In this document: one piece after another, positions 25,195-34,035 of the stretch
Position numbering within the stretch: the first letter of the stretch is position 1
Layout of the letters: each line of letters opens with the position of its first letter
Assembly: GCF_013186535.1 (NCBI RefSeq)
Contig: NZ_JABMCZ010000005.1
Coordinates: forward strand, 620,001-684,000
Direction of reading: 5' to 3'
Source: Nocardia terpenica
GTDB lineage: Bacteria > Actinomycetota > Actinomycetes > Mycobacteriales > Mycobacteriaceae
Length of the DNA: 64,000 bases
Program-made: the position numbers and the translations under genes
The notes under the pieces: generated by a model
What the model saw: the letters and a program-made list of their open reading frames with translations, nothing else
Databases searched by the model: none
What the model was told of the DNA's origin: nothing

Positions 25195-26508
25195 ATGGCC
25201 GGTATACATCTCGAGACGGACAGACGGCGGGAGACGCTGCGGACCAATCTGTGGTTCGTGCCGACGCTGGAGGTGGTCGGGGCCGTCGGCTTGTTCGCGG
25301 TCACCTACGGGCTGGATCGGGCCGCCTATCACGGGGCGTTCGCGATTCCGAGCTGGGTGATCGGGGGGACACCGGATGCCGCGCGGCAGGTGCTCACCGC
25401 CATCGCGGCCGCCATCATCACCGTGGTGGGGGTGGTCTTCTCGATCACCATCGTGGCGCTGACGCTGGCGTCCACCCAGTTCGGTCCGCGCATGCTGCGC
25501 AACTTCATTCGCGATCGCGGCACCCAGCTCACGCTGGGCACCTTCGTGGCGACCTTCGTGTATGCGATCGCGGCGCTGGTGGTCATCGGGCCGGACTTCG
25601 TGCCGCACATCAGTACCACGGTGTCGATCGCGTCGATGGTGGTGGATCTGGCCGTGCTCATCTACTTCATCAATCACATCGCGGGGCAGATCCAGCTGCC
25701 GAACGTCATCGCCGATATCGCTCGCGAGGTGAACACCGCGGTCGAGGCCAATCGCGACACCACCCCCGAGGCCACCCCGCAGGGGCCCGGGGTGACCGAA
25801 CTGCTCGAACTGCTGGCCGAATCCGGCGGTGAGGTCCGCACGACCAGTCCCGGCTATCTGCGGTACATCCGCTACGACCGGCTGGTGCGGCTGGCCGCCC
25901 AGGAGAACGCGGTCATCGAATTGCCGTATCGGCCTGGGCATTTCCTCACCGAGGGGCAGGTGGTGGCCACGGTCTGGCCCGCCGAGGCCGCCGAGCGGGT
26001 GGCGGAGAACTTCGCGCGCGGGCACGTCACCGGCGCGACCCGCACCCTGGTGCAGGACGTGTCGTTCGGCATCGACCAGATCGTGGAGATCGCCCTGCGC
26101 GCCCTGTCCTCCGCGATCAACGACACCTTCACCGCGCTGACCTGTATCGATTGGCTGGGCGATTGCCTGTCGCGAATCGCGGTGTCCTGGAACCCCACTC
26201 CGGTGCGCCGCTGCCGGGACGGGTACATCCGGGTGATCGCCGCGCAGGTCAGCTACGAACGGCTGGTGCAGCGCGCCTTCGAGAAGATCCGGCAGGCCGG
26301 GGTCGGGCAGCCCGCGGTCATGATCCGCGAGCTCGACGCCCTGGCCCAGATCGCCGACCGCGCCACCGATCCCGAGCGCCGCCGCGTCGTCTACGAACAG
26401 GCGGCGATGATCGAACGGCAGGTCGCCGAATCGGTTTTGGAACAGGCCGACCGCGAGGACGTCCTGCGCCGCTGCCTGATCTTCCGCACCGCGCTCGCGC
26501 TGACCTGA
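25195..26508 (+). CDS. DUF2254 integral membrane protein
   Basis: A 437-residue protein. Four hydrophobic helices lie in the first ~160 residues (for example WFVPTLEVVGAVGLFAVTYGL and ILTAIAAAIITVVGVVFSITIVALTLAS), followed by the DUF2254 signature LASTQFGPRMLRNFIRDRGTQLTLGTFVATFVYAIAAL. The C-terminal ~250 residues are soluble and contain DVSFGIDQIVEIALRALSSAINDTFTALTCIDWLG, also typical. The function is unknown. A second DUF2254 gene lies on the opposite strand 1.5 kb away. TAGGAG precedes the start. Confidence 0.85.
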   Translation: MAGIHLETDRRRETLRTNLWFVPTLEVVGAVGLFAVTYGLDRAAYHGAFAIPSWVIGGTPDAARQVLTAIAAAIITVVGVVFSITIVALTLASTQFGPRMLRNFIRDRGTQLTLGTFVATFVYAIAALVVIGPDFVPHISTTVSIASMVVDLAVLIYFINHIAGQIQLPNVIADIAREVNTAVEANRDTTPEATPQGPGVTELLELLAESGGEVRTTSPGYLRYIRYDRLVRLAAQENAVIELPYRPGHFLTEGQVVATVWPAEAAERVAENFARGHVTGATRTLVQDVSFGIDQIVEIALRALSSAINDTFTALTCIDWLGDCLSRIAVSWNPTPVRRCRDGYIRVIAAQVSYERLVQRAFEKIRQAGVGQPAVMIRELDALAQIADRATDPERRRVVYEQAAMIERQVAESVLEQADREDVLRRCLIFRTALALT

Positions 26509-26590
26509 CCTGCGATATCGGCCCCTCCCTCAACCTGACTCGAAGGCGGCTCACAGGGAACCTCGAGCTAGGCCGCCAAGAATTACAGCC

Positions 26591-28069
26591 GTGTTTCCTG
26601 CGCCGATGGACGTGCCCACGACCCCGCCCCCGACGCCACCGAGCCCCGCGGTGGCACCGCCGCCAGCGCCACATCTGCTGTCGGCGAATATCAACCCGTA
26701 CGGTGGTTTTCACCGCGGGCTGTCGCTGCTGCACGGCTGGCTACCCCTGACCATCGAGCTCATAGCGGTGGCGTTGCTGCTGCTCGCGCTCGCGCGGTTC
26801 ACCAGGCGCTGGTGGCTGATCCGGGTGCCGATCTGCGTGGCGGTGGGCGCGCTCGCGGCGCTGGCCGGGTGGACCTTCATGAACAACCAGGGGCTGGCGT
26901 CGGATCCCGCGCCGATGCTGCTGTGGATCTGTGTCGGCGCGATGGTGGCGGCGCTGGCGCTGGCCGTCGTCGGCTGGCCCGGGGCGCGCTGGTGGCAGCG
27001 GGCGTCGGCGATCGTGGCGGTGCCGTTCGCGATCGCCAGCACCGCGGTGGTGCTCAACCAGTGGGTGGGCTACTACCCGACGGTGCAGTCGGCGTGGAGC
27101 GCGCTGACCGCCGGACCGCTGCCGCATCAGACCGACCTCGACGCGCTGCCCGGCCTGCGCGGCACCAGGATGACCACCGGAGTCGTTGTGCCGGTGGATA
27201 TTCCGGATACCGCCAGCGGGTTCAAGCACCGCACCGAATACGTCTACCTGCCCCCGGCCTGGTTCGCCGGGCCCACTCCCCCGACCCTGCCCGCGGTGAT
27301 GATGATCGGCGGCGAGTTCAACACCCCGGGCGACTGGTTGCGCAGCGGCCAGATCATGCCCGACATCGACAAATTCACCGCCGCCAATGGCGGCCAGGCC
27401 CCGATCCTGGTGTTCGTCGACTCCAGCGGCAGCTTCAACAACGACACCGAATGCGTGAACGGCCCGCGCGGCGACGCCGCCGACCATCTCACCAAAGACG
27501 TTGTGCCCTATGTGGAGTCGAAGTTCGGCGTGTCCTCGAACCCGGCGAACTGGGCGGTGGTCGGCTGGTCCATGGGCGGCACCTGCGCCATCGACCTGAC
27601 CGTCATGCACCCGGAGCTGTTCCACACCTTCGTCGACATCGCCGGTGACGCGGGCCCCACCTCCGGCAACAAGGACCAGACCATCGCCCGCCTCTACGGC
27701 GGCAACGCCGCACAGTGGAACGCCTTCGACCCGCAGACCGTCATGGCCGCCCACGGCCCCTACTCCGGCGTGGCGGGCCTGTTCGACGACCTCACGCCCC
27801 CGCAGCGCACCGGCAAACACCCCGGCAACTTCCATCCGCCGAAGGTCGACGAGGGCCAGGTCGGCTTCGGCGGCCAGGACGGCGTCATGGACACCGGCGA
27901 GGTGGGCGCCGCCGAAAAGCTCTGCGCCGAGGGCCACAGGGAGGGCATCGACTGCACCATCCACACCACCCAGGGCGGCCACACCTGGCAATTCGCCTCG
28001 GCCGCATTCGATTCCTCGCTGCCGTGGGCGACGGCCCGGGTCGGGCTACCGGTGCCCGCTCAGCACTGA
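26591..28069 (+). CDS. Membrane-anchored alpha/beta hydrolase (Ag85/esterase D-like)
   Basis: A 492-residue protein. The first ~170 residues hold a Pro-rich tail and about four membrane helices (for example WLPLTIELIAVALLLLALARFT). The rest is an extracellular esterase. The oxyanion/nucleophile elbow is VVGWSMGGTCAIDL with S327 as nucleophile, and a late His (QGGHTWQFA) and Asp complete a plausible triad. This layout resembles mycobacterial membrane-linked esterases related to the mycolyltransferase fold. Its 3' end overlaps the converging DUF2254 gene by 10 bp. Mycolyl or lipid ester substrates are an inference from family only. Confidence 0.78.
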   Translation: MFPAPMDVPTTPPPTPPSPAVAPPPAPHLLSANINPYGGFHRGLSLLHGWLPLTIELIAVALLLLALARFTRRWWLIRVPICVAVGALAALAGWTFMNNQGLASDPAPMLLWICVGAMVAALALAVVGWPGARWWQRASAIVAVPFAIASTAVVLNQWVGYYPTVQSAWSALTAGPLPHQTDLDALPGLRGTRMTTGVVVPVDIPDTASGFKHRTEYVYLPPAWFAGPTPPTLPAVMMIGGEFNTPGDWLRSGQIMPDIDKFTAANGGQAPILVFVDSSGSFNNDTECVNGPRGDAADHLTKDVVPYVESKFGVSSNPANWAVVGWSMGGTCAIDLTVMHPELFHTFVDIAGDAGPTSGNKDQTIARLYGGNAAQWNAFDPQTVMAAHGPYSGVAGLFDDLTPPQRTGKHPGNFHPPKVDEGQVGFGGQDGVMDTGEVGAAEKLCAEGHREGIDCTIHTTQGGHTWQFASAAFDSSLPWATARVGLPVPAQH

Positions 28070-29376
28070 CGGTCGTCGGCCGGGGCCGGGCCGCCCAGAC
28101 CCTGCCAGTCCGGAGAGGTGGCGACGGCGCGGTCGAAGGTGGTGGAGAAGGCGGCCGAGTCGTCGTCGACGGCGGTGATCCGGTCGCGGACGGGCGCGAG
28201 GCGTTCGGGCGGGCAGCCGCGGAGCAGGTCCAGGTAGAGGGCGCGGAGGCGGCGGACTACCTGAATGGAATCGCGGCCGTAGTAACGGATTTCGTCGACG
28301 CCGAGGGACAGGTAGTCGGTCCAGTCGGAGCAGCGGTGGATCAGGCGCACCGCTCCGGCGCGGTCGCGGATGTGGGTGATGCCCAGTTCGCGGCCGGACA
28401 GGTTCAGCAGCAGCGCGCCGATGTGGTCGAGGGCCTGCACCGCCGTCGTCGGGTCGTTGACCGCCGGGGACAGCGCCTTGATGGCGATGTCGACCATGAC
28501 GCGCAGCGCGAAGGCGGGGTCGGCGTCGACGACGCGTTCGATGCCGAACACGACGTGCCGCCGCAGCCGCCGCTCGCCGAGGCTTGTGGCGCCGTGGATT
28601 TCGAACAGCGGCGCGCCGGGCAGCACGAAATCGCCGATCGCCGGGACCGCGACGACCACGCATCCGGCGCGCGCCGCGAGTTCGGCGATCACCTCCTCGT
28701 CGAAGCCGAGCAGCACCCCCGCGCGCCCGGCATGCCGGACCACACGGTCGGGCGGGCCGAGATCGACCTCCGTATCCCCCTGGCTACCAAGGGGATACGG
28801 GTGCACCTCGGCCGCCCTGCGCGCCCCGGCCCGGGAGACCGATTCCAGCACCTTCACCAGCCGCAGGAAGTTGATCACCCGAGTGAGCAGGGTGAAGAAC
28901 AGGGCGACGCTGGCGAGCGCGAGCCCGATGGCCAGCAGCGACGACAGCACCGGCTGGTAGTCCTCCACCCGGGCCCCGAGCCGCAGCGACACCAGCAGCG
29001 TGTACACGAAGGTCGCCATGAATGTGCCCAGCGCCGCGCCGACCACCCAGTCCTGGGTCAGCCGCGGCGCCATCCGGGCCGAGAGCGTCCCGGTGCCGAA
29101 CTGAATCACCAACAGCACCACGGAGAAGACGAATCCGGAGAACGCGATCGTGCCCGACGCCACCGCCGACAGCACCGTCGCCATCACCGCGGCATCGAAG
29201 GTCCCCGCGAACTCCCCGGTCGGCAGCCTGGTCAGCTCCTCGGCCCAGCGCCGATCCAGATACGGCACCAGCCACGACAGCGCCACCGCACCGAGCACGA
29301 TCACGGCGGGCAGCACCCACACCCGCCGCTGCCGATAGACCCACCGCACCTGACCGAACCACAGCCGCATGCCCAT
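28060..29376 (-). CDS. Second DUF2254 integral membrane protein
   Basis: An approximately 438-residue DUF2254 protein, clearly paralogous in plan to the one at 25195. Helices occupy the first ~160 residues, then SGFVFSVVLLVIQFGTGTLSARMAPRLTQDWVVGAALGTFMATFVYTLLVSL. The soluble part has HVVFGIERVVDADPAFALRVMVDIAIKALSPAVNDPTTAVQALDHIG, matching the same conserved block. Start uncertain: ATG 29376 or 29370 fit the GGGG upstream better than ATG 29427. The two DUF2254 genes enclose the membrane esterase, suggesting a shared envelope role that is not documented. Confidence 0.82.
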   Translation of the reverse strand: MGMRLWFGQVRWVYRQRRVWVLPAVIVLGAVALSWLVPYLDRRWAEELTRLPTGEFAGTFDAAVMATVLSAVASGTIAFSGFVFSVVLLVIQFGTGTLSARMAPRLTQDWVVGAALGTFMATFVYTLLVSLRLGARVEDYQPVLSSLLAIGLALASVALFFTLLTRVINFLRLVKVLESVSRAGARRAAEVHPYPLGSQGDTEVDLGPPDRVVRHAGRAGVLLGFDEEVIAELAARAGCVVVAVPAIGDFVLPGAPLFEIHGATSLGERRLRRHVVFGIERVVDADPAFALRVMVDIAIKALSPAVNDPTTAVQALDHIGALLLNLSGRELGITHIRDRAGAVRLIHRCSDWTDYLSLGVDEIRYYGRDSIQVVRRLRALYLDLLRGCPPERLAPVRDRITAVDDDSAAFSTTFDRAVATSPDWQGLGGPAPADDRQC

Positions 29377-29445
29377 CACCCCATTTGCCAGGAGAATGCT
29401 CACGACCCTATCGGCCACCACCCCCATCGAGCCGTAGGAGCGGAC

Positions 29446-29461
29446 CTTACTTCTTGGTAAG
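29446..29461. promoter_or_regulatory. Palindrome CTTAC-TTCTTG-GTAAG before the CoA-transferase gene
   Basis: A 5-bp perfect inverted repeat ending 29 bp before the CoA-transferase start. It shares TGGTAA with the larger palindrome at 31958-31979. It is a candidate operator. Confidence 0.35.
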
Positions 29462-29490
29462 TTCTAGCCGGAACCCGGAGGAGGACACCC

Positions 29491-31893
29491 ATGGTCGAAC
29501 GAGAGCGCGGGACGATCTCGCCCTTGGCCGGGCTGCGGGTGGTGGAGTTCGGTCATTACCTGGCCGGACCCCTGACCGGCGTCCTCCTCGCCGATCAGGG
29601 TGCCGACGTGCTGACCGTCGTGCCGCCGACCGGTAGCGGCCTCGATCCGGCGACCACGGCAATCCTGCGGCGGGGCAAGCGGGTTCGGTCGGCGGACCTG
29701 CGCGACCGGGACGCCCGCGCCGCGGTGCGGGACCGGGTCGAACGGGCCGACGTGGTGATCGAGAACTTCCGGCCCGGGGTCATGGACCGGCTGGGTTTCG
29801 GTTACGAGCAGGTAGCCGCGACCAACCCGGCGGTGATCTACCTGTCGCTGCCCGGGTTCTCCCGCCACGACGACCGGGCCGCCATGCCCGGCTGGGAGGG
29901 CGTGATCGCGGCGGCGTGTGGCTTCTACACCGACCTGTCGCTGCCGGGCGCGGTGCTCGACGCCCCGCCGACCTACACGGCGCTGCCGCTCCCGTCGATC
30001 TATGCGGGGGTGCACGGCGCGATCGCCGTCGCGGCGGCGGTATTCGCGCGCCTGCGCCACGGGGCGGGCGACCGGATCGAGGTGCCGCTGCTGGACGCGG
30101 CGATGTCGGCCGCCGCGGGGCTGGTGTATCGGGTCCGGGATCAGCCCGATCGGTACAACATGCCACCGGCGCCCCGGCGGCTGCTCGACCTGCTGTCGGA
30201 TATTCGGTTGCCGCGCAGCCTTTCCCGCACGCCGCCGGGCCGGTGGTCCGCCCGCAGTACCGCCTGGCTCGGGGAGCTGACCGATCGGTTGTCGCCGCCG
30301 CTGTTCGCCAACTATCGCTGCGCCGACGACCGGTATCTGTTCCTGTGCGCCATGGACAACGAGAAACACATCGCCCGGCTGCTCGACGTGACGGGCCTGG
30401 CCGCCACGGCCGCCGATCTCGGTTTCGTCCAGGGCAATTGCCTCGATGTGCCGCCGTCGCACCGCAATATCAATGCCTACCGGGGCACTTCGCCGCGGTG
30501 GATGCGGCTGCGCCGGGCCCTGTCTCGCGTCTTCGCCACCCGCCCGGCGATGGAGTGGGAGCGGCGCTTGACCGAGGCCGGAGTGCCCGCCGCGGTGCAG
30601 CGCAGCACGACCGAGTGGATCGAACACACCCTCGCCACGGCGTCGGGGATCGTCCGCCACATCGACGATCGTGCGGAACCCGGTGTCACCGTGGACCTTT
30701 CGGCGGCTGCCCGGGGCTTGCCCGCCTTCGCGCCCGGCCCGCCCCGCCCGCACCCGCGGACTCCGTGGCTGCACGGGATCACGGTGCTGGATCTGTCCAA
30801 TGTGATCGCGGGCCCCTCCTGCGCCCGCACCCTCGCCGAATTCGGTGCCGACATCATCCAGGTCGCACCGACCGCGCCCCGCATGGGTCCGCGCCAGACC
30901 CTGCATTTCGGTCTCGAGGTCAATGCGGGCAAGCGCGGCATCGCCGTCGATCTCACCACCGACGCCGGGCGGCGAATCCTGCACGAGCTGACGGCCCGGT
31001 CCGACGTGCTCGCGCACAACTGCCTGCCGCGGCAGGCCGCGCGCCTGGGCTTCGATCCCGTTACGGCGCATGGGATCAACGATCGGCTGATCACCGTCGC
31101 CGTCACCGCATTCGGCGGCCCGGCCACCGACATCCATGACGATCTCCCCGGCTACGACCCGACCTTGCAGGCGGCCACGGGCATCATGACACGCTACGGC
31201 GGCACCCACACGCCCGCCCTCCACGGCCTGGCATCGTGCGTCGACTACGTCACCGGCTACTCCGGCGCCTACGCGGCAATTCTCGGATTGATCGCCCGCG
31301 CCCGCGGCGCCCGCCACATCCACGCCCGAACCTCGCTCGCCCGCCTGGCAACCTGGGTGCAACTCCCATTCCTCAACGCGCACGGGCCGCAACCGTCCGG
31401 CCTCGACGCCCGCGGCACCGGACCCACCGACCGGATCTACCGCGCCCGCGACGGCTGGCTGTTCCTCAGCGCGGGCCGACCCGACGCCCCGACTCCCGCC
31501 GACCTGGCCGCCATGATCGAAAAAATGACCGTGACCGACGCCATCGACCATGCCCGTTCGCGCGGCTGGGCCGCTCACCGTGTGGTCAACGCTCGAACCA
31601 TGCGACGCCTGGCTACCACCGTCAGCCCACCCGACCCGTCCGCGCCGCTCCGCTCGGGACAGGTCCGAATTGCCGCCCACCCCAGCGGATTACGCTACTG
31701 GGTTCCGGTCGCCTCCTGGGTGCGCAGCGACCTCACACCCCGCCACGAACTCGCTCCGGCACCGCATCCCGGCCAGCACACCGACGAAATCCTCACCGCC
31801 CTCGGCTATTCCGACACCGCCATCGCCGACCTGCATTGCCACGGCATCGTCACCGACCGATGGTTCGACGGCGACGCCTACCTACCCGACTGA
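29491..31893 (+). CDS. Two-domain CaiB/BaiF-type (family III) CoA-transferase
   Basis: An 800-residue protein made of two CaiB/BaiF-like halves. Half 1 begins PLAGLRVVEFGHYLAGPLTGVLLADQGADV and includes VIENFRPGVMDRLGFGYEQV and IYLSLPGF. Half 2 begins about residue 425 with LHGITVLDLSNVIAGPSCARTLAEFGADI and includes NCLPRQAARLGFDPV. Single-domain members are ~400 residues and dimerise, so this looks like a tandem fusion as known for some bile-acid or steroid CoA-transferases. It would move CoA between carboxylic acids. The start has GGAGGA. It may be co-regulated with the secreted hydrolase downstream. Confidence 0.85.
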   Translation: MVERERGTISPLAGLRVVEFGHYLAGPLTGVLLADQGADVLTVVPPTGSGLDPATTAILRRGKRVRSADLRDRDARAAVRDRVERADVVIENFRPGVMDRLGFGYEQVAATNPAVIYLSLPGFSRHDDRAAMPGWEGVIAAACGFYTDLSLPGAVLDAPPTYTALPLPSIYAGVHGAIAVAAAVFARLRHGAGDRIEVPLLDAAMSAAAGLVYRVRDQPDRYNMPPAPRRLLDLLSDIRLPRSLSRTPPGRWSARSTAWLGELTDRLSPPLFANYRCADDRYLFLCAMDNEKHIARLLDVTGLAATAADLGFVQGNCLDVPPSHRNINAYRGTSPRWMRLRRALSRVFATRPAMEWERRLTEAGVPAAVQRSTTEWIEHTLATASGIVRHIDDRAEPGVTVDLSAAARGLPAFAPGPPRPHPRTPWLHGITVLDLSNVIAGPSCARTLAEFGADIIQVAPTAPRMGPRQTLHFGLEVNAGKRGIAVDLTTDAGRRILHELTARSDVLAHNCLPRQAARLGFDPVTAHGINDRLITVAVTAFGGPATDIHDDLPGYDPTLQAATGIMTRYGGTHTPALHGLASCVDYVTGYSGAYAAILGLIARARGARHIHARTSLARLATWVQLPFLNAHGPQPSGLDARGTGPTDRIYRARDGWLFLSAGRPDAPTPADLAAMIEKMTVTDAIDHARSRGWAAHRVVNARTMRRLATTVSPPDPSAPLRSGQVRIAAHPSGLRYWVPVASWVRSDLTPRHELAPAPHPGQHTDEILTALGYSDTAIADLHCHGIVTDRWFDGDAYLPD

Positions 31894-31957
31894 GCGGCGG
31901 ACCGGCGGCCTGTGGCCGAAATTCGGTCCTTGACAGGCCGCGACAGCGGACTTAATT

Positions 31958-31979
31958 TCTGGTAATCACAGTTACCAGA
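31958..31979. promoter_or_regulatory. Palindrome TCTGGTAA-TCACAG-TTACCAGA before the secreted hydrolase gene
   Basis: An 8-bp perfect inverted repeat with a 6-bp centre, 85 bp before the start at 32065. AT-rich sequence surrounds it, unusual for this window. A TetR- or GntR-type operator is likely. The half-site TGGTAA recurs upstream of the CoA-transferase. It could also work as a weak terminator for that gene, but no T-run follows. Confidence 0.5.
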
Positions 31980-32064
31980 TAATCGGACCTCGGCCCGAAG
32001 ACGCGCGAAGCGCGACGCCGAGCCGAGTCGGGCGGCCCCTCGGCCGGCGCAAAGGACACGAACC

Positions 32065-34035
32065 ATGGCACGACGTACACCAGCTCGCCGTTCCTCCGGC
32101 GCGGCGCCTCGGCCGACCGCCCCGGCGGCAATACCGTCGCGATCGATGCGGGACACGATGCGAGCGGCAGCGGTCGGCGGATGTGCCGTGGTCACGGCCG
32201 TCGTCGCGACCGTCGTGGTCGCGCCGGCCACCCGGGCCGAGCCGGTCTACAACACCCGCACCGAAGAGATCGTGCACTCGCTCGCGCCGGATCCGTCGGT
32301 CGAAATCTCCTGGGTCAGTGTGTATTCCCCGCTGACGACCGGTTTCGCACCCCATCCCCCGGCCTGCGACTGGATCCACTATCTGCGCTACCGGGACAAG
32401 AACGGCCCCGCCGACTCGCGCGACGCGGACGCCGTCGTGACCGCGGAGGCCGGATTGCAGGGCGGGGCGAGCACCTACGACGTCAAGGCCCGCCAAGTGG
32501 TACACAAGGCGGCCGAGCAGGGCAGGCACATCGAATTCTGGAGCATGGAGCGCCGTCCGACCTGCCTGGTCGATCGCACCGGAATCGACGCCGCCGCGGC
32601 CGCGCACGACTATCACATCGCGCTGAACTACTACTTCGGCGGCGCGACCGTCGACGGGCGGAAGTACGCGGGAACGCTGGACTGGTGGGATGTTCCGGGC
32701 TCGACACACGGCAGCGCCTCCTGGCTGCGGGACATGCGCCAGGAGCAGGAGATGCGCGACTGGCACCAGATCATGGCCCAGGCCATCCCCGATACGGCGG
32801 CCCGGGGCCGAAAGGTGTTCTGCGGCGGCCATTCCTACGGCGGTCTGCTCGCGGGCCTCTACAGCGCTTGGGATTTCACCCTCGACCGGGCCAGCGCGGT
32901 ACACGACGGTCCCGGATACGCGCAGTGCGCGGGCTTCTTCGCCGACGACTCGCTGGTGACTCCCGACCCGGCGGGCATGGGCAACACACCGATTCTGGGC
33001 AGCCTGGTCGAGCTGGCGGCCGGACTGGCCTACACCTACAACCGCGGCATCCCCGGGGTGACCGGCGGACTGTCGTCGCTGTACCCGTACATCGATTCCG
33101 CGCTGGTCCTTACGCCGGAGACCTACTACTTCATCGAAATCGCCGCCATGGCAGCGTATTTCGAGCCCGATACGGAGACCGATCTGCTGCGGCTGATACC
33201 GCACACCCCGAATGTCGATGCGGCGCTGCGCATCTTCCTTTCGCGCACCTACTTACAGGCGATCACCAACACCCCCGATGTCCGTAGCTTCCGCTACACC
33301 AATGCCGCGCTGTTCGGCGCGCTGCTGGGCAGCGCCGGGTCGCCGGTGTCCATTCTCGGCAGCAGCATGGGCTCCTACGGCGGATGTCCGGTGGCCGACA
33401 AGGACTTCCCCGTGCCCAACCAGCTGGCCGACCTGCACCTGCCCGGCCTCGAGGAGCTGCGCAAGATCCCGCAGTTCGCCAATTTCCCCGACCTGGGCGA
33501 CCTCATCTCGCACGAGATCGCCCCCGGCGCCCGGCGAGTCGCACCGACCGACCCGGCCATCCTGTGCACCTGGCGCAACTACGACCAGGACCCACTGCCC
33601 GCCGCCGACGGCACCCCGTACACGACCAAGGCCCAGCAGGTCGTCGACCAGCACGACTTCGCCCGCACCTGGTTCGAGGGGCCCGGCAACTACATCGAGA
33701 TGTACTTCCCCTACGTCCAAGCCCCCGGAAATACGTTCATGGCCAACATGAAATGGTGGGAATACGCTCAGGCCCCCCACCGCGAGGACGTGTATCACCG
33801 GCCGATGCTCACCACCCTCGGCTCGGTCGGCGAGATCAACGACGGCATCCACGCCCTCAGCCCCCTCACCGCCCTGTTCCCCGTCAGCGGACCCCTGATA
33901 CCCACCAACACCGTATACGCCCCCAACCGCCACCACTTCGACGTCATCTTCGCCGCCGAGAAACAGAACGACGGCAAACCCGAAATCGGCAGCCAAGCCA
34001 TGGCCGACTGGGTCATCCAGAACACCGTCCGATGA
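32065..34035 (+). CDS. Large secreted alpha/beta-hydrolase-like protein, unknown substrate
   Basis: A 656-residue protein with a long basic N region (MARRTPARRSSG onward), then a hydrophobic segment (AAAVGGCAVVTAVVATVVVAPATRA) ending near residue 58 as a signal peptide. The nucleophile elbow is FCGGHSYGGLLAGLYSAW with S257, as in alpha/beta hydrolases. The region after it has acidic candidates, and an H near the C terminus (NRHHFDVIFA) may close the triad. It does not match a family I know well, though similar large secreted hydrolases occur in Nocardia and Mycobacterium. It overlaps the next gene by an ATGA, so the two are co-translated. Confidence 0.65.
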   Translation: MARRTPARRSSGAAPRPTAPAAIPSRSMRDTMRAAAVGGCAVVTAVVATVVVAPATRAEPVYNTRTEEIVHSLAPDPSVEISWVSVYSPLTTGFAPHPPACDWIHYLRYRDKNGPADSRDADAVVTAEAGLQGGASTYDVKARQVVHKAAEQGRHIEFWSMERRPTCLVDRTGIDAAAAAHDYHIALNYYFGGATVDGRKYAGTLDWWDVPGSTHGSASWLRDMRQEQEMRDWHQIMAQAIPDTAARGRKVFCGGHSYGGLLAGLYSAWDFTLDRASAVHDGPGYAQCAGFFADDSLVTPDPAGMGNTPILGSLVELAAGLAYTYNRGIPGVTGGLSSLYPYIDSALVLTPETYYFIEIAAMAAYFEPDTETDLLRLIPHTPNVDAALRIFLSRTYLQAITNTPDVRSFRYTNAALFGALLGSAGSPVSILGSSMGSYGGCPVADKDFPVPNQLADLHLPGLEELRKIPQFANFPDLGDLISHEIAPGARRVAPTDPAILCTWRNYDQDPLPAADGTPYTTKAQQVVDQHDFARTWFEGPGNYIEMYFPYVQAPGNTFMANMKWWEYAQAPHREDVYHRPMLTTLGSVGEINDGIHALSPLTALFPVSGPLIPTNTVYAPNRHHFDVIFAAEKQNDGKPEIGSQAMADWVIQNTVR

